59,167 bases of DNA from an uncultured Persicobacter sp. (GCA_947498325.1 CANMKE010000032.1:1-59167), one strand, 5' to 3'. Numbered from the stretch's first letter, positions 34,832 to 45,697 are shown. Translations and numbers: made by a program. The notes: a model not told the origin generated them from the letters alone.

Positions 34832-37800
34832 TTAGAAAGACAAGTTTACTCCCAAAGAGAATACTGCAGGAATTGGATACGTCTGCTCATCGATACCACC
34901 TGGTACTTCTGGCGTAAAGCCATTGGTATTGAACCAAGTGTAAGGGCGATCCACATTCACGTAAACCGATGCGCCTGTCATCTTCAGTGACTCCATCACG
35001 CTGCTTGGCAAAGCATAAGTCAAACGGATATTTTGAAGGCGGAAGAAAGAAGCATCTTCGATGAAGAAGCTATTCAAGCGGCCATTATTCCAGGTATTGA
35101 ACATCCCTTCTGCTGAAGGATAAGTGTTGGAAGTTCCTTCGCCAGTCCAAAGGTTGTTGGCCATGTTGGCGTCGATGTTGTTACGGGCATGTTTGTTAAT
35201 ATCCGCACGCTTTCTATTAAAAACCGATCCGCCTTGTGCACCCATGAAGTTGGCCGAAAGGCTGATGCCTTTGTAACCAAGGTTGAAGTTGAAACCATAG
35301 TAGTAATCTGGGTTTGGAGCGCCCAAATTGGTACGGTCATCCTCATCAATTACACCGTCACCATTCAAATCTTTATAGCGGAAATCACCAGGTTTCAATC
35401 CGTTTTCCTGTGCAATCGGACAGTCGTCAATCTCTTGCTGATTTTGGTAAACACCATCTACTTCCCAGCCATAGAAACTGAATGCAGCCTCGCCTGGCTT
35501 CAACATCTGAGGAAATTCTGCAGACCCCGTTTGAATGTAAGGTGCGCCACCAAGGTAAGTAACTTCATTGCTCAGTTTGGTCAGGTTACCTCCTACGCTG
35601 TAAGAGAAATCACCCACCTGATCCGACCAATTCAAGGCCAATTCAATACCGCTGTTGGTCATGTTACCTGCATTTTGCATTGTCGGCTTCAAACCGTTTG
35701 GCTGAGGAGGCATAATTACCATGTCCAAAGTCTGGCGGTTGAAGTAATCGGCTTCCATGTTCAATCGGTAATCAAAAGCTTTGGTCTCAAAACCAATGTT
35801 AATCTCACGGGTACGTTCCCAGGTCAGGAATGAATAAATTCCATCCTGAATCATCCCCGGTACCAAAGTAGCACCACCGAAGATTCCTGATTGTCCCAAA
35901 CCACCATTGGCGATAGATGCAAAACCATTGTTGGCACTTCCCTGCGCATTACCCAGCTCACCGAATGAAGCACGGAATTTCAAGTGATCGATCGTCGATT
36001 GGTTCCAGTCTTTGAAGAAGTTCTCCTCAGAAGCTACCCAACCCAAACCTACTGAAGGGAAGGTTCCCCATTTTTCCTGGTATTTTGAGCTACCGTCACG
36101 ACGAATCATACCTGTGATCAGGTAACGGCCATCGTAGTTGTAGGAAGCACGAGTAAAGTAACCAAACATACGGAAACGCTCACCGCCATCAGAACCTGTA
36201 ATGGTTGATTCGTCACCAGTATGGATATAATTAGGGTCCTGAACGCCCTGAGCAGTCAGGCTGTTTGATCGCCAGTTTTCCTCAATAGTTGAAGTACCGA
36301 CCATCACTTTTACATTATGCTTCCCGAAGGTGTCCTCGTAAGTGGCATAATTATCCCAGTTCATATTGTAAGTCCAGTGCTGCACTTTTGTTAAAGTGTT
36401 GATCGGCTGTATGGTATTTCCAATTCGATATTCTGGTGTATAGTAGCTACCACGTTCGTTGCGGTAATCCATGCTGATGCTGCTTCGGAAAGAAATTTTA
36501 TCCGATTTGAATGGCTTAAGCTCCGCAAATAGGTTAGGCAAAACACGCACACTTTGTTGTCTGTTGTTTCCGTGGTAATATGCTACACCCAATGGGTTGG
36601 TATAATAAGTATCATAACCAATATTGTGTGGGTTGGCAAACTTACGAGGGTAAGCCTGATCATCGCCAAGAGTTTCATCAAAAGCAGGATAAAGTGGGCT
36701 GTTCACATAAGCCTGAAAGAAGGCACGGTTATCGTCCAGCATTTTATCCTCGGTGGTTAAAGTCATGTTCAAACCAAAAGTGAATGACTCAGAAACCGTT
36801 TGCTTGAAGTTTGTTTTCAGGGAAATACGCTCGTAGTCGCCCTGCCCTTCGTTCACGATTCCGCCCTGGTTGAAATAACCCAGACCAATCGCATAAGTAG
36901 ATTTCTCGTTTCCACCGTTCAGGGAAATATTGTGGCTTTGGATTGGCGCTGCTTTAATCAATTCATTGTACCAGTCCGTCGACATCAATGGGTTGCCATC
37001 AGGTGTACTTCCGTAACGCTCCATAGAAGCATCTACATGAGAGATAAGATCAGGATTGTTGGATGCACGCATGAAATCAGCATATTGTGCCGAATTGGCC
37101 ATCTCCAAACGCTGGGTAACCTGCTGTGTACCATAGAAACCATCGTAAGAGAATCTCATTTTCTCATTTTTGTGCCCTGATTTTGTGGTGATAATCACTA
37201 CACCACCCGATGCACGCATACCGTAAATCGCAGAAGCCGAAGCATCTTTCAAAATACTCATCGACTCAATATCGTTCGGGTTTACCCAGTTGATATCCGT
37301 TACCTGCATACCATCCACTACATATAATGGGTTGTTTCCGTTCACCGATCCGATACCACGAATCTGCATCGACGGGCCTTCACCCGGTGCACCATTGGAA
37401 ACAATGTTTACCCCGGCAACTTTACCCTGAATCGCACTCACGGGCGAAGCTACTGCCATGGATTTCAACTCCTTGTTATCTACACTCGCAATCGGTGCAG
37501 TAAGGTCTTTTGATTTTGAAGTACCATAACCAATCACAACAACCTCTTCAAGGCTGCTTACATCGGCGTCAAGCGTAACCTCAAAAGAAGTTTGGTTACC
37601 TACCAAAAATTCCTGTGGCTTCATCCCGATGAAGGAAAAAACAAGGGTTTCATTCTCTTTCACATTAGAGAGAGAGAACTCCCCATTAAAGTCGGTTGAT
37701 GTTCCGTGGGTTGTGCCTTTCACAATCACACTCACACCAGGAAGCTCTGAACCGTCGGTATCCTTGACCGTTCCAGATACTGTAAAACCAGACTGCCCAA

Positions 37801-37852
37801 AGGCGGTCATGCTTCCAAGCATCAGAAAAAAACATAGTAAATGTTTAAGCAT
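34832..37852 (-). CDS. SusC/RagA TonB-dependent transporter (PUL 2)
   Basis: 1006 residues. Signal peptide MLKHLLCFFLMLGSMTAFGQ, a CarboxypepD_reg-like domain (FTVSGTVKDTDGSELPGVSV), TonB box LEEVVVIGYG, plug (NPLYVVDGMQVTDINWVNPN, ASGGVVIITTKSG) and a barrel ending in FSLGVNLSF. First gene of PUL 2, divergent from the 38354 regulator across 501 bases. It should import a different oligosaccharide from the PUL 1 SusC. Confidence 0.95.
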   Translation of the reverse strand: MLKHLLCFFLMLGSMTAFGQSGFTVSGTVKDTDGSELPGVSVIVKGTTHGTSTDFNGEFSLSNVKENETLVFSFIGMKPQEFLVGNQTSFEVTLDADVSSLEEVVVIGYGTSKSKDLTAPIASVDNKELKSMAVASPVSAIQGKVAGVNIVSNGAPGEGPSMQIRGIGSVNGNNPLYVVDGMQVTDINWVNPNDIESMSILKDASASAIYGMRASGGVVIITTKSGHKNEKMRFSYDGFYGTQQVTQRLEMANSAQYADFMRASNNPDLISHVDASMERYGSTPDGNPLMSTDWYNELIKAAPIQSHNISLNGGNEKSTYAIGLGYFNQGGIVNEGQGDYERISLKTNFKQTVSESFTFGLNMTLTTEDKMLDDNRAFFQAYVNSPLYPAFDETLGDDQAYPRKFANPHNIGYDTYYTNPLGVAYYHGNNRQQSVRVLPNLFAELKPFKSDKISFRSSISMDYRNERGSYYTPEYRIGNTIQPINTLTKVQHWTYNMNWDNYATYEDTFGKHNVKVMVGTSTIEENWRSNSLTAQGVQDPNYIHTGDESTITGSDGGERFRMFGYFTRASYNYDGRYLITGMIRRDGSSKYQEKWGTFPSVGLGWVASEENFFKDWNQSTIDHLKFRASFGELGNAQGSANNGFASIANGGLGQSGIFGGATLVPGMIQDGIYSFLTWERTREINIGFETKAFDYRLNMEADYFNRQTLDMVIMPPQPNGLKPTMQNAGNMTNSGIELALNWSDQVGDFSYSVGGNLTKLSNEVTYLGGAPYIQTGSAEFPQMLKPGEAAFSFYGWEVDGVYQNQQEIDDCPIAQENGLKPGDFRYKDLNGDGVIDEDDRTNLGAPNPDYYYGFNFNLGYKGISLSANFMGAQGGSVFNRKRADINKHARNNIDANMANNLWTGEGTSNTYPSAEGMFNTWNNGRLNSFFIEDASFFRLQNIRLTYALPSSVMESLKMTGASVYVNVDRPYTWFNTNGFTPEVPGGIDEQTYPIPAVFSLGVNLSF

Positions 37853-38353
37853 AATACTGATTATCTAAAAATTAAATTATAAATGGTAGATCGTCCTATG
37901 GGGCCTTCCCACATACGCCTCACCATCCTTAGCACCCTGCAGTTGCGGGGCATTCCTAAAAATTGTGATTCGTCTTCAACACATTCAACCCTTCTACACC
38001 ACAGCGATCAATACAAATGTGAGTAAGAAGCAGGAAAATCAATCAATTTTTCAAAACATCAAATCTACATCACCCTTCAAAAAAGGGTTACATCGATTGA
38101 TTATCAGTGACTTATATCATATAGCAAAAATCTATAAAAAGAAAAATATTTTTTAATGATGTACCGCTATTACATCATGAACAGGAATGATTTTTGAACA
38201 CATTCAAAGAATAACCAAACAAGCCTATCCACTTTTACATAATTGATAATTATTAAGCTCAAAATTGCAAATTTCAAATAATGGCTAATTAATAGCCCAA
38301 AACAGTGTTTTTGAAGGGAAAAAAACGGAAATTGCAGTTCAATTTTTAAGAAA
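37853..38353. other. Divergent regulatory region between PUL 2 susC and its putative regulator
   Basis: 501 bases without a gene. The susC-proximal half is mixed in composition and the regulator-proximal half is strongly AT-rich. No exact TAnnTTTG box was found on either strand close to the two starts, so promoters are not assigned. As the only gap between PUL 2 and the sensor-regulator gene, it is the expected operator region. Confidence 0.5.
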
Positions 38354-41146
38354 ATGAGATTTTTAGTCCTAATATTCATCCTGCTGAGTCAAACCGCTGC
38401 CTTGGCCAATCATCATATCGATCAAATGGGTTTGATGAGCCCAAAAATTACCGTATTCTCTAAAACAGACTATCAGGCAGAAAACCAAAACTGGGACATT
38501 GACCAATCGGATCAGGGGACGGTCTATATTGCCAATACCCTGGGTTTACTTCAATATGATGGTGAAGACTGGCAGCTTTATGAAACCCGAAATATGCTTC
38601 GGTCGGTGCATTGTAAAGCAGATACTATTTATGTAGGGGGGAATGAAATGATGGGCTATTTTCTGGAAAAAGACCTTGCTTCGGGTTTTCATCCTTTAAC
38701 AAGAATAAGCACTGACATCTGGAAAATTTACAGCTTGGGGCAGCGGGTCATTTTTCAAGCCTTCAACCGCATTTATTTCGTCGATGCTGAAGGCCATATC
38801 GGCTTTGAACGTATAAAAGATGGCAGCACGACCACCTATAGTTACCCCATAGGTCAGGAGATTTATTATCAGAAAAATCACGGTGAATTACTGACCAGTA
38901 ATCTTGACGGTTTGCAGCAGTCATTATCCGCCGATGGTGCTTTGGACAACTATCAGGTTACCTTTATCGAAAAATTAGGGGCTGATAAAATGTTGCTGGC
39001 GACGCAGGATCATGGCTTATTCTATTTTTCCAATGGGCAGGCCACCCCTATTGACAATCAGCTGAATGAACTGCTGAAAAAATTCAGAATCAATAAAGTC
39101 CTCCGCATTGGTGCGCAGCAATATGCCTTTGGAACCATGTCGGGCGGCGTAATTATTGGCGATCTGAAAGGGCACATCAGTCAGCAGATCAACACCCAAA
39201 AAGGGCTGCCCAACAATCGGGTGCATGGCCTAATGTACCGAGATGATCTATTGTGGATCTGTACCGATAATGGTATTGCCCTGCTCGACCTTGACGCCCC
39301 GATCTATTTTTACCACGATCAGAACCACCAACTCGGTAGCGTATATGATATTGCCTATTTTGAAGGGTATTATTATGTAGGCTCCAATCAGGGGTTGTTC
39401 TATTTTAAGCCTCAACAAAACCCCATCAACACCACTATTCATAAGGTTGAGGGTTCTGATGGGCAAGTATGGAACTTGTCGCTCATTGGGGAAAACCTTT
39501 TGTGCGGACACAACACGGGCACCTATACCATCAAAAATCACCAGATGAAAAAAATCTCTGATGTTGCTGGTGGTTATCAGTTTTTAGAGAGCAAGGCACA
39601 CCCTGGCATGCTTTACCAAAGCACCTATCATAGTGTGGCGGTTTATAAGAAAATCAGGCAGCAATGGGTTTTTCAGAAAAGCCTGGAGCACCTCTCGGGC
39701 GTAACGCGCGACCTGGCCGAACTACCTGACGGAAGGATTGTTGTGACGGGTTTCGGTAAAAAGGCCAACGTGATCACGCTGAATGAAACAGGAGATGCGA
39801 TTGTTAAAATGCAAGACCTGATGCACCAGAAGGCATTGCGTAAAGCGCATCACCTTCGGGTATTTTCTCGGGGCAACCATGTACTGGTATCGAGCAAAGA
39901 CACCGCCATCTCCTTCCCTGCCGACCCAGCTACCGACGAGGCCGATGCTTCTTTATTGAGTGGTATTTCCTATTTTTCGCCAAAGATTGATCATTACCGA
40001 CTGATCAGTAAAAATAAAAATCTTTCGCTTTTCGATGAACAGGACAATAGTATAATTGAGCTTCCATACTACATTCAAGTGCTGGGGCAGCAGTTCATTC
40101 ATAACTATGAGCAGGTCAGTGTATTGCCCAACAATCAGTTTGGTTTAAGCCTGAGTGAGGGCTTTGCCATTTTAGATCTTCGAAGCCTGCTTTCGTATCG
40201 CCAAAAAACCAAAAGGACACAGATTACAGCAGTAACTTTTAGTGATGACCGCAGTGGCGAGCGCCTGCCTCGGGAGAATTATTCAGCGGTGCCCTATAAG
40301 TTCAACACTTTTGAGGTGCGTTTTTCCGCTTTTAATTTCAGCGATGCCGCCACCTATCAGTACAAGCTTGTGGGCTACCATGATAAATGGCAAAACAACG
40401 GAAATGCCAACGAATACAAAATCCAAAACCTGCCCGTAGGCACTTACAGCTTCAAGGTGCGCAATACAGCCGATGGTAGAATCAGCAAAATAGATTTCCG
40501 TATTCGTCCGCCATTTTACTGGTCGAAATATGCGATCGGTATCTATGTGATTTTACAATTGATGCTCATATTCAGCGGTATGAGATGGTATAAAGTCAAG
40601 CTGAAAAAGCAAAAAATGGAAGCCCTGAAGAAAGAGCGGTCAAGGCTCAATAAGCTGCGGACGCTCAACAACGAACGCATGCTTGAACTCGAGGCCAAGC
40701 AGCTTAAAGTGGAAATTGATGATAAAACCAAGGAACTTTCCAAGCTGCTGCTGGAAAGTGAGAAAAAGAAAGAAGTGATTGAATCTGTGAAGCATGAGAT
40801 CAGTAATATTCGGGAGCAAAATCGCTTTGTTCAGAAAAAAGACATTGACCGCCTCGACCGAATTATCGATAAAAATTTTGATGAGAAAAAAGACTGGCTC
40901 GTATTTGAGTCCGCCTTCTCAGAAACCCATGCCTATTTTTTCAAAAAACTGAAAACCAAACACCCCCGCCTGACGGATGAGGATTTGCGACTCTGCGCCT
41001 ACATTAAGGTGAACCTGACCACCAAAGAGCTGGCCTCAATTTTTAATATTACCCACAGAAGCATGGAGCTCAAACGCTACCGCCTGAAAAAGAAAATGGA
41101 ACTGCCTAAGGAAGTGGACCTTAAAACTTATATTTTCTCCATTTAA
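38354..41146 (+). CDS. One-component regulator: beta-propeller sensor, Y_Y_Y domain, TM, coiled coil and LuxR-like HTH
   Basis: 930 residues. Signal peptide 1-18. Two-component-regulator-type propeller repeats span about 40-640 (GTVYIANTLGLLQYDGEDWQ; LPNNRVHGL, LWICTDNGIALLDLD). A Y_Y_Y domain follows (about 655-715: AATYQYKLVGYHDKWQNNG, LPVGTYSFKVR), one TM helix (about 725-742), a long cytoplasmic coiled coil (about 745-850) and a C-terminal HTH (about 865-925: LTDEDLRLCAYIKVNLTTKE, LASIFNITHRSMELKRYRLK). There is no kinase or receiver, so ligand sensing outside is passed directly to DNA binding. Its position, divergent from PUL 2 susC, makes PUL 2 the likely target. The glycan ligand is unknown. 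Confidence 0.9.
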   Translation: MRFLVLIFILLSQTAALANHHIDQMGLMSPKITVFSKTDYQAENQNWDIDQSDQGTVYIANTLGLLQYDGEDWQLYETRNMLRSVHCKADTIYVGGNEMMGYFLEKDLASGFHPLTRISTDIWKIYSLGQRVIFQAFNRIYFVDAEGHIGFERIKDGSTTTYSYPIGQEIYYQKNHGELLTSNLDGLQQSLSADGALDNYQVTFIEKLGADKMLLATQDHGLFYFSNGQATPIDNQLNELLKKFRINKVLRIGAQQYAFGTMSGGVIIGDLKGHISQQINTQKGLPNNRVHGLMYRDDLLWICTDNGIALLDLDAPIYFYHDQNHQLGSVYDIAYFEGYYYVGSNQGLFYFKPQQNPINTTIHKVEGSDGQVWNLSLIGENLLCGHNTGTYTIKNHQMKKISDVAGGYQFLESKAHPGMLYQSTYHSVAVYKKIRQQWVFQKSLEHLSGVTRDLAELPDGRIVVTGFGKKANVITLNETGDAIVKMQDLMHQKALRKAHHLRVFSRGNHVLVSSKDTAISFPADPATDEADASLLSGISYFSPKIDHYRLISKNKNLSLFDEQDNSIIELPYYIQVLGQQFIHNYEQVSVLPNNQFGLSLSEGFAILDLRSLLSYRQKTKRTQITAVTFSDDRSGERLPRENYSAVPYKFNTFEVRFSAFNFSDAATYQYKLVGYHDKWQNNGNANEYKIQNLPVGTYSFKVRNTADGRISKIDFRIRPPFYWSKYAIGIYVILQLMLIFSGMRWYKVKLKKQKMEALKKERSRLNKLRTLNNERMLELEAKQLKVEIDDKTKELSKLLLESEKKKEVIESVKHEISNIREQNRFVQKKDIDRLDRIIDKNFDEKKDWLVFESAFSETHAYFFKKLKTKHPRLTDEDLRLCAYIKVNLTTKELASIFNITHRSMELKRYRLKKKMELPKEVDLKTYIFSI

Positions 41147-41330
41147 AATATGAAAAAACTTTAAGGCCTTAGGTAACAGGGACAAGTCAATCAACATTTA
41201 TTGAAAAAGTTGAAGATATTGAAGCAATTTTTCCGCCTAATCCTGCGTATAATTTATAAAATAACTGACCTTTGTACGATCTACTTACCTAAAAATACTC
41301 GGAAGGGAGGTGCTCCCTTTGCCTTTGATT

Positions 41331-43046
41331 ATGCACCACTCCATAAAAAAAAATCTGATTGCCCATTTCATTTTCAGTCTCCTACTGCTGGCTGGGCTTT
41401 CCTCCTGTAATGGTATAAAACTCCTTCAGCGAGCAAATTCCTATGACGTTTCCTTCAAGCAGCCGCCTGAAACAGATTCGACAATGATTATTGTGCAGAA
41501 AAACCTGATGGCGCATCAGGAATATTACAATAACCTTGACCGCCTGCTGATGAAGGCCAAAGACAAAGGTTACTTTCTTTATGCTGAAAGGCTGTTCATC
41601 AGCCCAAAGCAAGATACCATCAACTGGAAACTGCGCAGAATGTACGGTTTTTTACCCAACCGTGAAGGTTATGCCCACCGGTTAAAAATATTGCTCGACA
41701 GGGGTTATCAGCTTTCCAACAAAAAGCATAAAACGATCATGATTCCTGCAAGCATTTCCGCAGCGGAAATCGTGAAAGCCTATGAACAGAAATTTGGAAA
41801 AATTATCCTCACCGCCGAAGATACGGCCACGGCCTTTCCTGCTAAAATCAAACACCCACTCCCAAAATCGCAAGTTCAGCAAGCACTTGAACAGGTGCGA
41901 CTTGACGAGATCAAGAAAGTACGAAACCTGACTGAGCAGAATAAATTTGTTTATGTAGCCAATGAGCGCCTCATTGCCCTGAATGATGATTTTCTCAAGC
42001 AGGTGTATCAGCTCGAAGCGCAGGAAAAGCTGCGTAAGATCAGTACGGCAAAAAATAAGAATTTTATTCAGCCGCTATCAGCAGACTCCCTCCGCAGGAC
42101 GGATGATGAACACCTGAAGGTGGGTGGCGCCATTGATAATATGGATGCCTACGCCGTGATAAAAGCCTCGATGTACGAAAATACGGAGATGTTTTCGGTC
42201 AATAATGGTAATGGCGATTTCCTGATGTTCCCCAATGCCCGAACGCACATCAAACTTTCTGCCGCCTATAAAGCGGTAACGCTCGGCTTTTCGTTCATCC
42301 CCACCTTTGCGCAATCGGCGAGTAATATTGAAGAAAAAGGCACTTCAAATGGCCTTGATTTCAGTATCAGCATTGTTAAAGATAACTGGTTTCATGATTT
42401 CAGGCTGCGCTATGTCGAGGGTTTTTTCATTGATAACAGCCTCAGCGATGCCCTGATGGACAACGGCCCGAAATTCATCAAAAAGCCCAATTACGAATAT
42501 GCGGCCCTCGAAGGGCTCACGGGCTATAAATTCAACAAACGGTTTTCACTCAAGGCGCTCACCAACCAAACCGAACGACAACTGAAAAGTGCTGGCTCGT
42601 TTATGGCATCGGTCAACTATCGGTATTACGCCACAAGCGACCCTTCCGACAGCCTGAAACTGGCCGATTTGAGCAGGAGCAGAAACTTCGAGCTCGGTGC
42701 TTCTTTGGGGTACTATTACACGCTTGTCATCTCTAAGCGGATTTATCTGTCTGCTGGTTTTGCCCCAGGAATCGGCGTGGTTCAGTCGTGGATGCACCTT
42801 GATTCAGGCAATGGACAAACGGAATTCCGCAGGGAAGCGGCTCCGTTGGTGCGCATCGATGGCCGCACAACATTGGGCTATAACGGGGAACGCTTTTTTG
42901 CAGGGATGTATTCACAGTTCTCAAATGGTACTTTTTTGAATGCCAGCCCGATTGTCAATACCGATTTCAGAACGGTGGTACAGTTGTTCGTCGGCTACCG
43001 CTTTAATCCGCCAAGACTGTTAAGAATGATTAACTTTAAACTCTAA
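41331..43046 (+). CDS. DUF4421-like outer-membrane beta-barrel lipoprotein
   Basis: I use the ATG at 41331 (571 residues); a GTG 21 bases upstream is the alternative. Signal with lipobox: HFIFSLLLLAGLSSC. The N-terminal half (about 30-240) is charged and helical without a known motif. The C-terminal half (about 250-571) alternates polar and hydrophobic residues as in an outer-membrane barrel (DFSISIVKDNWFHDFRLRYV, YEYAALEGLTGYKFNKRFSL, VQLFVGYRFNPPRLL) and resembles DUF4421. That the C-terminus is close to the mature barrel's end supports outer-membrane location. It is convergent with the histidine kinase, 13 bases between stops. Function unknown. Confidence 0.65.
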   Translation: MHHSIKKNLIAHFIFSLLLLAGLSSCNGIKLLQRANSYDVSFKQPPETDSTMIIVQKNLMAHQEYYNNLDRLLMKAKDKGYFLYAERLFISPKQDTINWKLRRMYGFLPNREGYAHRLKILLDRGYQLSNKKHKTIMIPASISAAEIVKAYEQKFGKIILTAEDTATAFPAKIKHPLPKSQVQQALEQVRLDEIKKVRNLTEQNKFVYVANERLIALNDDFLKQVYQLEAQEKLRKISTAKNKNFIQPLSADSLRRTDDEHLKVGGAIDNMDAYAVIKASMYENTEMFSVNNGNGDFLMFPNARTHIKLSAAYKAVTLGFSFIPTFAQSASNIEEKGTSNGLDFSISIVKDNWFHDFRLRYVEGFFIDNSLSDALMDNGPKFIKKPNYEYAALEGLTGYKFNKRFSLKALTNQTERQLKSAGSFMASVNYRYYATSDPSDSLKLADLSRSRNFELGASLGYYYTLVISKRIYLSAGFAPGIGVVQSWMHLDSGNGQTEFRREAAPLVRIDGRTTLGYNGERFFAGMYSQFSNGTFLNASPIVNTDFRTVVQLFVGYRFNPPRLLRMINFKL

Positions 43047-43059
43047 AAAGCAAAGGGGA

Positions 43060-44868
43060 TCAGGTGGTCTTTTTATCGGCGACCTTCTCCTGAGGCTGCT
43101 TTTCTTCAACGAAAACCTGTCGATCCCTGAGCTGGCTAATCATGGTACTTTTCAGTACCTCAGGCACAAAAGGCTTGGTAACCGAGGCGTTCATTCCTAC
43201 GGAAAGGACTTTTTGCTGAACCTCTACCATGGCCGAGGCAGTCAGGGCAATAATTGGAATGGTGGTATTGAAGGTGCGGATTTGCGTCGTTGCATCATAA
43301 CCGTTCATCACGGGCATATGCAAATCCATCAGGATCAAATCATAAACGCTTTGCTGCGTTTTCTCCACCGCCACTTGCCCGTCTTCGGCAACCTCATAAA
43401 TAACGCCCCACTTTTTCAGGAACTGGCAGGCCACTTTTACATTAATCAGGTTATCCTCAACAACCAAAACACGGCAGCCTTCCAAAGGGCTACTGTTGTG
43501 AACCGCCTCTTTGCGCTGCTTTTCCACACTAAAAATTTCCTGGGTTACTTCCACTTCCAGGGTAAAGAAAAATTTCGTCCCCTTGCCTTCTTCGCTTTCC
43601 ACTTCCATATCACTGCCCATCAATTGCAGCAATTTTTTGGAAATCGGAAGGCCGAGGCCCGTACCACCAAACCGTCGGTTGGTACTGGATTCCGCCTGCT
43701 CGAAATCCTTAAAAATTTTCCCTAAATTTTCTGCTGAAATACCAATGCCCTGATCCTGCACCTCAAAGGTGATTTTACCGGGCAGGCTGGGCTCAGGATT
43801 AAAAATCCGAATATCGATATTTCCATTTTCCGTAAATTTTATGGCATTACTGATCAGGTTGTTCATCACCTGCACAATCCGAACAGGATCACTGATAATG
43901 GTGGCAGGAACAGACTCCCCGATCAAAAGATTGATTTGGTTATTTTGCTCGGCGGCCTTAAAAGCATTGGAATCTTTGATTTTGCGGAGATGATCAGCAA
44001 GGTTAAAGGGTATGGCCTCAATTTCCATTTTGCCTGCAATAATTTTATTGTAATCCAAAATATCATTGATGAGCATCAGCAGGTTATCGGCGGAGAATTT
44101 CATGATGTTCAAATTATCAATCTGATCCTTCCGTGGGGTGGCTCCAATAAGCAGGTTGGTGATTCCGATAACGGCATTCAGGGGCGTTCGCAGTTCATGA
44201 CTCATCGAGGATAGAAAATTTTCCTTCGCTTTGGATACTTCTTCGGCTTTTTCGCGGGCATCAATAAGTTCCTGTTCTACCGCTTTACGGTGCGCCATCG
44301 TACTTTCAAGCTCTATATTTTGTTCATGAAGCGATTCATTAAAGTGATACTTCTGCCTGACGATCAAATAACAGTAAGCACTCATCAGAATAAAACAAAA
44401 GCAAATGTTACCGATAATGAGCCACATCAATTCATTCGTCATCATTTTATCCTCAGCAATCACCTTATAAACAGTGTCAGTAATCAGGCCTGAAAAAATA
44501 CAGAGATAAGAGGCAACGATGAGTAGTTTCTGATCAAAGGAAAAAAACATGATGGGCATCAAGACCAAAGCAAAAAAGTAGATGAAAAGAAGGCTTTCCC
44601 CTCCGAAAGTCATGCTGAAAGTAGACAGCGTAACGGTCGAAAATAAAATGGTCAGGAACTTGGCCCAAGTTACTTTTTCAAAATAATTCAGTACTATAAC
44701 CCCTGAAAACAATATGGCCATTACGGCACAAAACAAGGAAAGGTAAATACTTGCTCCACCTGCGTGAAAAAACCAGATATAGGGAAATATTAGCCCGATC
44801 AGTAATAACGCGATGGTATTGCTTAATTTGAAATTTTTGAAATATGCAGTGGGTAGCAATTGAGCCAT
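43060..44868 (-). CDS. Hybrid sensor histidine kinase with receiver domain
   Basis: 602 residues. Up to six N-terminal TM segments (about 17-170) with short loops, no periplasmic sensor domain. A coiled-coil linker leads to HisKA with H224 in SSMSHELRTPLNAVIGITNL. The HATPase_c domain has the N box NNLISNAIKF, G1 VQDQGIGIS and G2 RRFGGTGLGLPIS. A C-terminal receiver (about 463-585) has ED at 471-472 and phosphoacceptor D515 in LILMDLHMPVMNGYDA. There is no HTH or HPt, so phosphate must leave through a separate partner not seen here. The stand-alone position gives no target. Confidence 0.92.
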   Translation of the reverse strand: MAQLLPTAYFKNFKLSNTIALLLIGLIFPYIWFFHAGGASIYLSLFCAVMAILFSGVIVLNYFEKVTWAKFLTILFSTVTLSTFSMTFGGESLLFIYFFALVLMPIMFFSFDQKLLIVASYLCIFSGLITDTVYKVIAEDKMMTNELMWLIIGNICFCFILMSAYCYLIVRQKYHFNESLHEQNIELESTMAHRKAVEQELIDAREKAEEVSKAKENFLSSMSHELRTPLNAVIGITNLLIGATPRKDQIDNLNIMKFSADNLLMLINDILDYNKIIAGKMEIEAIPFNLADHLRKIKDSNAFKAAEQNNQINLLIGESVPATIISDPVRIVQVMNNLISNAIKFTENGNIDIRIFNPEPSLPGKITFEVQDQGIGISAENLGKIFKDFEQAESSTNRRFGGTGLGLPISKKLLQLMGSDMEVESEEGKGTKFFFTLEVEVTQEIFSVEKQRKEAVHNSSPLEGCRVLVVEDNLINVKVACQFLKKWGVIYEVAEDGQVAVEKTQQSVYDLILMDLHMPVMNGYDATTQIRTFNTTIPIIALTASAMVEVQQKVLSVGMNASVTKPFVPEVLKSTMISQLRDRQVFVEEKQPQEKVADKKTT

Positions 44869-45452
44869 AAACCTTTATCAATCAGTGAGTCAGTAAAAAA
44901 ACAGTCGCCTGCCTGTTATCAATGATACTTCATTTGATGACATATGTTTAGGACAAACTGAATAAATATATGATAAACTCAATATATTTAAAATATAATG
45001 GTCATTCAACTTGATCAACACATTAAACGGGTATTTTACTTTAAATTTATACCCAAATATTACTTCAACTTAAAGGGCAATAAAACGACCCTCCCACTAA
45101 AAATTCGAAATATTGGCGTTCATTTTGAATTATTTATCAACAATAGCACTGATATTCACAAAAAATAACCGCTCATCACCTCTATATTACCCCCAATTTT
45201 TGTCCCAAATTTTAAGCTTTACCCCTACGCTTGTGACTGATATTCAATGATGTATTTTACTGGTAAATATATACTCCAAATATATCATGCAATGATAGGC
45301 AAGAAAACAATTTCTATAATGTCAGAAATTTGTCGCGAGATGCCGCCTCCTGACCAGCTGCCTCATCATCAACTTATCGGAAGAATGCGATTTTTTTCAG
45401 TAGTACCCTTTTCAATGATGAGGGTGGTATAGGTTTGGGTGGTGGTGACAGC

Positions 45453-45524
45453 CCACCGTCGGCGAACATGGCGATCTGATCTCCGCCTCGAATTACTATC
45501 TTTTTGGGTTGAGGATTGGGGATC
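45453..45524 (+). pseudogene. RHS core fragment (fossil of a seventh cassette)
   Basis: 72 bases that read EHGDLISASNYY.FGLRIGD in the plus direction and match the RHS core repeats, such as 57953-58022, with only a few differences. The match stops abruptly on both sides and a stop codon follows soon after. It is the same orientation as the array but lies on the far side of the AAA-ATPase gene. Confidence 0.85.
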
Positions 45525-45697
45525 AATGGTCATTTAGTGCTACGGGTTAAAACCCGCAGCTATTACCAAATGTACCTTCGGCACAGCAGTCCTGAAAGGC
45601 CTTTTTGTAATAGACATGGAATTTATTCCATGGTTAATGAGGGGTGATGAATTGTGGAAATGATTGTGCGATAGTGCTTGGTGGATTATTAGCATTG

